Below are positions 19,001 to 22,169 of a stretch of DNA of 22,169 nucleotides, piece after piece. The DNA comes from Flavobacterium sp. (GTDB taxonomy: Bacteria > Bacteroidota > Bacteroidia > Flavobacteriales > Flavobacteriaceae). The first letter of the stretch is position 1; the number at the start of each line of letters is the position of its first letter. Location: contig JAHEBK010000002.1 in the NCBI GenBank assembly GCA_024642295.1, positions 1 through 22,169 on the forward strand, in the 5' to 3' direction. A model generated the notes under the pieces. It worked only from the letters and a program-made list of their open reading frames with translations, was not told where the DNA came from and made no database searches. The translations under genes were made by a program, and so were the position numbers.

Positions 19001-19927
19001 CCATAATATGTTTTCTTTGCCAAGCTCAATATCATAAATTCCATTACTTGTCAGTGAGTTTTCTCGGTTTACATCTTCTTTAAAATGCCCAATTTCTTTA
19101 AAAGAATTATCGACTTTGTAGAGTCCATCACCATCAGTGGCAATATAAATGGTTTTTGAATCGGTTTTAAGGATGTCCTTGATGGGGTTGTTGTTGTTTG
19201 TCTTGAAATCAACTAGTTGTAGCTGGGTTAGGTTGAGGTTTCCTTTTAGGATTTTTCCAGTTTTTGTCCCAACAACAAACATATTGTTAAACAATGTTAT
19301 AAAAGTGATATTGCTAGGTAAGGAATTGAGTGCTATTTTTTGCAGTCGCTTATTTTTTGGTTCATACCTAAATAAACCTTCATTAGTCCCATAAATTAAT
19401 TTTTCTTTATAACTATATAAAGCATCAATGTTAGCAGTTTTAAGGATTAATTGAATCGTATTGGTTTTCGAATCGTATTTCCAAAGCCCATTAAGAGATC
19501 CAATCCATATTGTTCCGTCACTGTCTTCGGTAATGCATTTGACAGATGATGGTGTTGTATTCGTATTTGATTTTACAATTTTAAAAACATCTAAATCTTT
19601 ATCATACTTGCAAACATCGTTTTCAAGTCCAATCCAAATTTGCTGTTTGGAATCGATAAACAATTGAGTAATACGATTATTTAATTTTTCAGGTAGTCCT
19701 TCGTAATTGTTATAAGTTTTATAAAATCTGGAATTATTTTTCAACACGCCTTCTTCAGAGGCAATCCAAAGGTTCCCATTTAAATCTTGTTTGACCGCAT
19801 AAGTAATACTTTGAATTGGAATGTTTTCACCAACTAATTTTTGAAATTCAATATTACTCTGCGCAAAGATAGAGTGACAAAAAAGAAAAGTAAGTATGGA
19901 GAGGATATGAAATTTAGTTTTCAACAT
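16037..19927 (-). CDS. Hybrid two-component system sensor/regulator (HTCS), AraC-type output
   Basis: A one-protein two-component regulator of 1296 aa spanning the inner membrane. After a signal peptide (residues 1-22, ending SIFAQ) come repeated two-component propeller units (LWIASEEGVL, IWIGLENDV, LWVSTTKGLA) forming a periplasmic sensor, then a Y_Y_Y domain (SWKLEGFDKEW, NLSPGNYTFKVKA). A transmembrane helix spans about 754-778. The kinase core has phosphoacceptor His800 in FNNITHEIKTPLT, the N-box LLNLISNAIKYS, DEGIGIP and GTGLGL. The receiver domain carries phosphoacceptor Asp1093 (LILTDLIMPEMDG) and the conserved Lys in IEKP. The last about 100 residues are an AraC helix-turn-helix (SMSRTSLYMKLK, IKEVAYRSGFSNPKYFSTSFKKF). 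All catalytic residues are present. In PULs such proteins bind a breakdown oligosaccharide and activate the neighbouring susCD operon. Confidence 0.97.
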   Translation of the reverse strand: MLKTKFHILSILTFLFCHSIFAQSNIEFQKLVGENIPIQSITYAVKQDLNGNLWIASEEGVLKNNSRFYKTYNNYEGLPEKLNNRITQLFIDSKQQIWIGLENDVCKYDKDLDVFKIVKSNTNTTPSSVKCITEDSDGTIWIGSLNGLWKYDSKTNTIQLILKTANIDALYSYKEKLIYGTNEGLFRYEPKNKRLQKIALNSLPSNITFITLFNNMFVVGTKTGKILKGNLNLTQLQLVDFKTNNNNPIKDILKTDSKTIYIATDGDGLYKVDNSFKEIGHFKEDVNRENSLTSNGIYDIELGKENILWIATYGGGINYMDSNKLPFHKIQHQINYSNSIVSNFTRAISKDQNGKLWFGTTKGVSILDNKSNNWRHLNNLSNQIAGTQDIVLAFQADNEYMWVGTYNSGLFKINTNTLKIEHYKNIHIKVYSIFKDSNKNIWVGGIEGNITVISPKNQIYSYPIQTVRSICETQNGHILAAGKNGIYDINPAKKEFNLIGPLNPNKNKGLAFSTINSVYETKDKRLIIASNGDGLVYYNPENKTIKKLTIASGMPSDIVQGIISINDSNLWVSTTKGLAHITTTPKDTIINIFDKKDGLSSTEYNYGSYKKISDSVFAFGGIDGITLFNPNAIKSQNYKPKIEFELLKISNKIVTPGNKPLPKHINQTESITLKHSENSIEIRFTGISHSSASKVKYSWKLEGFDKEWTTPNFQTIATYTNLSPGNYTFKVKAYNKYSIPGEERSLKIEILSPWWATTLAYVVYFLILIGIIFAIIHFTSVIIKNKNADEQIDFFNNITHEIKTPLTILIASLDNVTESSGSGDESKKRIKTTVKRINSLFEQMLNFQKVTSTDNLALDVSKIELESHILKRINNFAPLTEEKDIKITLNNEWGDTPYYFDKDVFDKILLNLISNAIKYSHKGGKININLKPTATKILKIEISDEGIGIPKDQQKFILERYYRARNVINSQSPGTGLGLMMAKKLLEKTGGTISFESEENKGTTFIILLKNQEQEYNKKMSSLQNTVNIDTVNEQLDIDEFSDSKILIVEDNDELRTVLVNTLGVYFQIYEAQNGKEGLEKASQIFPDLILTDLIMPEMDGMQMSRQLKDDINLNHIPVFMLTVLQNSEQKLESIETGIAEYIEKPIDTQFLLAKMINILKWQKKLRDKYIHDTETDNASLFRSKNDQDFLSSLELKVLENIENELFSVHDLSGSFSMSRTSLYMKLKNLVDLSPQDFIIHTKLKHAKKLLIEGEYSIKEVAYRSGFSNPKYFSTSFKKFYDTTPSGFLESLKKEQ

Positions 19928-20113
19928 TATGTTACAAGGATTTGGGATTGACCTAAAACGTACTAAACTTTACAAGCTCATATATAATCCAAGTACAATG
20001 GAATGATATGTGAAAATTATATTGTTAAATAACAATTAGTCATAAATTTAGTAAAAAAATTAATGTTTTGGCAAATGAGCATCAAAAAAGCCTATTTTTA
20101 TTTCTATAAACGC

Positions 20114-20130
20114 AATTGAGAAAATCAATT
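20114..20130. repeat. Short inverted repeat just after the beta-helix gene stop, weak terminator candidate
   Basis: AATTGA (20114-20119) and TCAATT (20125-20130) form a 6-bp inverted repeat with a 5-bp loop, 9 bp beyond the stop codon of the beta-helix gene. The stem is AT-rich and is not followed by a clear U-run on the minus strand, so termination is possible but weakly supported. The rest of the 212-bp gap to the HTCS start shows no matching Bacteroidetes promoter box. Confidence 0.25.
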
Positions 20131-20139
20131 TAATTATTT

Positions 20140-21942
20140 TTAGTTCTTTATTATTTTAAAAGTGTCTGCGTTTATTTTTAAAAAATAAATTCCGGAACTA
20201 AGACTGGAAAGATTTATTCTAGTGTTAGAATATTCTAATGTGTTTTGATTTGAAATTACTTTTTGTCCAGAAAGATTGTAAACCTCAGCAGTATTGCTAT
20301 TTTCAATTCCATTGATATAGATATAATCTTTTACAGGATTTGGGTAGATTTTTAATTTTGTTCGGTTAATGTTATTTATTCCCAATGAAGGAGAATATTC
20401 TATGGCTCCAAGATCTGGATTACTGTCTCTTATCTTTCCATAAAAATCATTAGTTGGGATGTCAAAGGTTACACCATTAACATTATACGTTTTAGTGGCT
20501 GATCCAATTGCCCCTGAGGAAGATTGCAAGCTAAAGTCATGAGTTGTGGCTAGTTCATTGCCTGGATCCACAAATTTAGGATTTGTAAAAATCATGTTAG
20601 TTTGAGTTGGGGTTATGTCTGAATCTTGGTTAAGTACACCATTAATTCCATACACTAGATTATTAGAAACAACGACATTTGTTGTTTCCGCTACTGAAAT
20701 TGGAAATCCTCCCCAAGCATTATCGATATAAATAATGTTATTAATGAATTTAAAATCATCGCTTCCTGTTCCAGCAGTACTCATTCCAATATTATTTCCA
20801 GATTGACCTCCACCAAAATTTGTTATTGAATTGGTATAGGAGTTCATATAACAAGTATTATTAATAAAATCCATCCTCAAGCCAGAGTTGCTATGAATAC
20901 CACTATAGCCATTCCAATAAGTCAAATTATTTGCCACTAAAAAACGCCCATAATTCCAACCGTTAGCTAAGTCATTTCGCTGTAGCGAAATTCCTTTACC
21001 CTCATCTATCTTTGGGGTAATAAGTGTTTTATCAGGTGCCCACGAATAAATTTCATTGTAATTATGATGTACATTATTATTCAAAATAGTAATTCGATAA
21101 CCTGGATTTGTGTCTAAAGTCCCCGTGACACTACTGTTGGCATTAGTTACCACCATGCCATGGGTTCCTGAATATGATTTCCTTGAGGTGGCATATACTT
21201 CATTCCCAATAATGTTGATGTAATCACAATCAGCTACTCTAAATCCGTTTCCAGGTGTATGATGAACTTTTAAATTAGTGATGTCAATATGGTGAACTTT
21301 ACTCATATATAATCCTCTTGTATCAGTATAAGAAGGGCGCGAAACCGATATGCCTGATATATCTGGGAGGCTTCCATTTTGGGAATAATTTTGTTCAACT
21401 TGTTCATCAGTTGTACCAAGAGGTACTCTATAAAGCGTATTTGTGGAAGGATCTTCACGATACAAAAACTGCAACGCTCTGGCGGTACTATAGGGAATAC
21501 GATCAACTTCTCCTATAATTTCTAATCCTTCAAATTTCAAATACGAGCTATTCAGTACCCTGAGAATATTGGCACCATCTCCTTTTAGTATCGTACTGCT
21601 ATTGTAAGGCTTTATCGTAATGTAATTTCCTGGTGTACCATTTAAGTTATTTATTCGTATGGTATTTTCTTGATGCCAAATTTGAGGGTCATTAATGTTT
21701 CCAGAATAAGTGTAGGAAGGATTATAGCTATTGTTTGAATATTCTCCAATAATAAACAATGTATCACCAGGGCCAAGAACACCCACTGCATTTTCAACTG
21801 TTTTGAATGGAGTAGACACACTCAATCCATTATTAGAGTTACTTCCAGTTTGCTTATTGACATAATAACTGGTTTGTGCAACACTTATGTTCATAAATGT
21901 TGTTGTGAGTAGCAATAGGATTATATTATATTTAGTATTCAT
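20140..21942 (-). CDS. Secreted right-handed beta-helix protein with T9SS C-terminal sorting domain
   Basis: A 600-aa secreted protein, probably a carbohydrate-active enzyme released or surface-attached through type IX secretion. Residues 1-22 form a signal peptide ending ISVAQ. YYVNKQTGSNSNNGLS and TPFKTVENAV followed by GPGDTLFI is the usual opening of parallel beta-helix lyases and hydrolases. The middle (about 100-470) holds repeated short strands with Asn ladders (ITNLKVHHTPGNGFRVADC, YINIIGNEVYATS, ITILNNNVHHNYNE, FLVANNLTYWNGYSGIHSNSG, FKFINNIIYIDN, VVVSNNLVYGING). Residues about 532-600 are a T9SS type A sorting domain (KIYPNPVKDYIYI, SSGIYFLKI). I cannot assign a CAZy family: PL6-like lyases and beta-helix hydrolases share this shape, and no diagnostic catalytic set was recognised. 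It is the first gene of the locus, with its own promoter-like region. It is the only protein here with a sorting domain. Confidence 0.88.
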   Translation of the reverse strand: MNTKYNIILLLLTTTFMNISVAQTSYYVNKQTGSNSNNGLSVSTPFKTVENAVGVLGPGDTLFIIGEYSNNSYNPSYTYSGNINDPQIWHQENTIRINNLNGTPGNYITIKPYNSSTILKGDGANILRVLNSSYLKFEGLEIIGEVDRIPYSTARALQFLYREDPSTNTLYRVPLGTTDEQVEQNYSQNGSLPDISGISVSRPSYTDTRGLYMSKVHHIDITNLKVHHTPGNGFRVADCDYINIIGNEVYATSRKSYSGTHGMVVTNANSSVTGTLDTNPGYRITILNNNVHHNYNEIYSWAPDKTLITPKIDEGKGISLQRNDLANGWNYGRFLVANNLTYWNGYSGIHSNSGLRMDFINNTCYMNSYTNSITNFGGGQSGNNIGMSTAGTGSDDFKFINNIIYIDNAWGGFPISVAETTNVVVSNNLVYGINGVLNQDSDITPTQTNMIFTNPKFVDPGNELATTHDFSLQSSSGAIGSATKTYNVNGVTFDIPTNDFYGKIRDSNPDLGAIEYSPSLGINNINRTKLKIYPNPVKDYIYINGIENSNTAEVYNLSGQKVISNQNTLEYSNTRINLSSLSSGIYFLKINADTFKIIKN

Positions 21943-22002
21943 TTTACTTTGTTTATTAGATGTAATTATATGTCAATAGAAAATACATTCTTCTGGTACA
22001 AA

Positions 22003-22010
22003 CAAAGTTA
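22003..22010 (-). promoter_or_regulatory. Bacteroidetes-type -7 promoter box upstream of the beta-helix gene
   Basis: On the minus strand these 8 bases read TAACTTTG, an exact match to the Bacteroidetes -7 consensus TAnnTTTG. The box lies 60 bp upstream of the beta-helix start codon, giving a short leader of roughly 50 nt. No clear -33 TTTG element stands at the usual distance; instead the shared box at 22030-22044 begins 19 bp upstream, consistent with an activator-dependent promoter. Confidence 0.5.
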
Positions 22011-22029
22011 ATTTTTCAAATCACGACAG

Positions 22030-22044
22030 AGGTTTGATGATTGT
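22030..22044 (-). promoter_or_regulatory. Candidate regulator box shared with the susC upstream region
   Basis: On the minus strand this reads ACAATCATCAAACCT. The corresponding strand upstream of susC (15773-15787) reads ACGATTATCAAACCT, identical at 13 of 15 positions. Both boxes face their gene the same way and lie 87 bp and 72 bp before the start codon. Unlike the susC site, the second inverted half is not conserved here. It may be the binding site of the HTCS encoded between the two promoters. Nothing else recognisable was found in the rest of the window edge up to 22169. Confidence 0.45.
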
Positions 22045-22169
22045 TGTTTTGGGTATGTTAATTGTCAAGATAAAAATAATTGTAACAATAGAAGCCAAAT
22101 CTTTGATATAAAGGATTATATTAAATGAAAAAACCATTTTAATGATTCATTAGATATTTATTATGAACC

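Noticed and set aside
16037..19927. CRISPR or tandem-repeat signal from the repeated propeller units
   Set aside because: The repetition is at protein level only and is normal for HTCS sensor domains; no DNA-level repeat array is seen.
19928..20139. A promoter for the HTCS gene
   Set aside because: I found no TAnnTTTG match on the minus strand in this gap, so I did not annotate one although a promoter probably exists.

Overview
The window looks like one polysaccharide utilization locus (PUL) from a low-GC marine-type Bacteroidetes, most likely a Flavobacteriaceae member. The grounds are a SusC/SusD pair, a hybrid two-component sensor (HTCS), Bacteroidetes-type lipoprotein signals, a type IX secretion (T9SS) C-terminal sorting domain, a Bacteroidetes -7 promoter box and AT-rich spacers. 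Every gene lies on the minus strand, so transcription runs from high to low coordinates.

Layout in the direction of transcription: (1) a secreted beta-helix protein with a T9SS sorting domain (20140-21942), preceded by its own promoter-like region; (2) a complete HTCS regulator (16037-19927); (3) a 336-bp regulatory gap (15701-16036) with two inverted repeats; (4) a tightly packed run of susC (12536-15700), susD (10827-12524), a GH3 lipoprotein (8441-10804), a sulfatase lipoprotein (6826-8439) and an iduronate-2-sulfatase-like sulfatase (5090-6823); (5) after a 97-bp gap, a third sulfatase (3505-4992); (6) a broken GH10 remnant (2965-3338); (7) an intact GH10 enzyme (1174-2919) whose stop codon overlaps the start of a fourth sulfatase (1-1174), which runs off the left edge.

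Inferred joint function: a sulfated, probably xylose-containing polysaccharide is cut outside the cell or at its surface, perhaps by the beta-helix protein and the GH10. Oligomers are bound by SusD and imported by SusC, then desulfated in stages by four different formylglycine sulfatases and trimmed by the GH3 exo-glycosidase. The HTCS would sense a released oligosaccharide in the periplasm and switch on the operon. No ulvan lyase, GH105/GH88, agarase or carrageenase appears, so the usual green and red algal substrates are not directly supported.

Points most worth a second look are a 15-bp box shared, in the same orientation and at similar distance, by the susC and beta-helix upstream regions; the decaying second GH10 beside the intact one; the unassigned beta-helix enzyme; and a nested palindrome upstream of susC.
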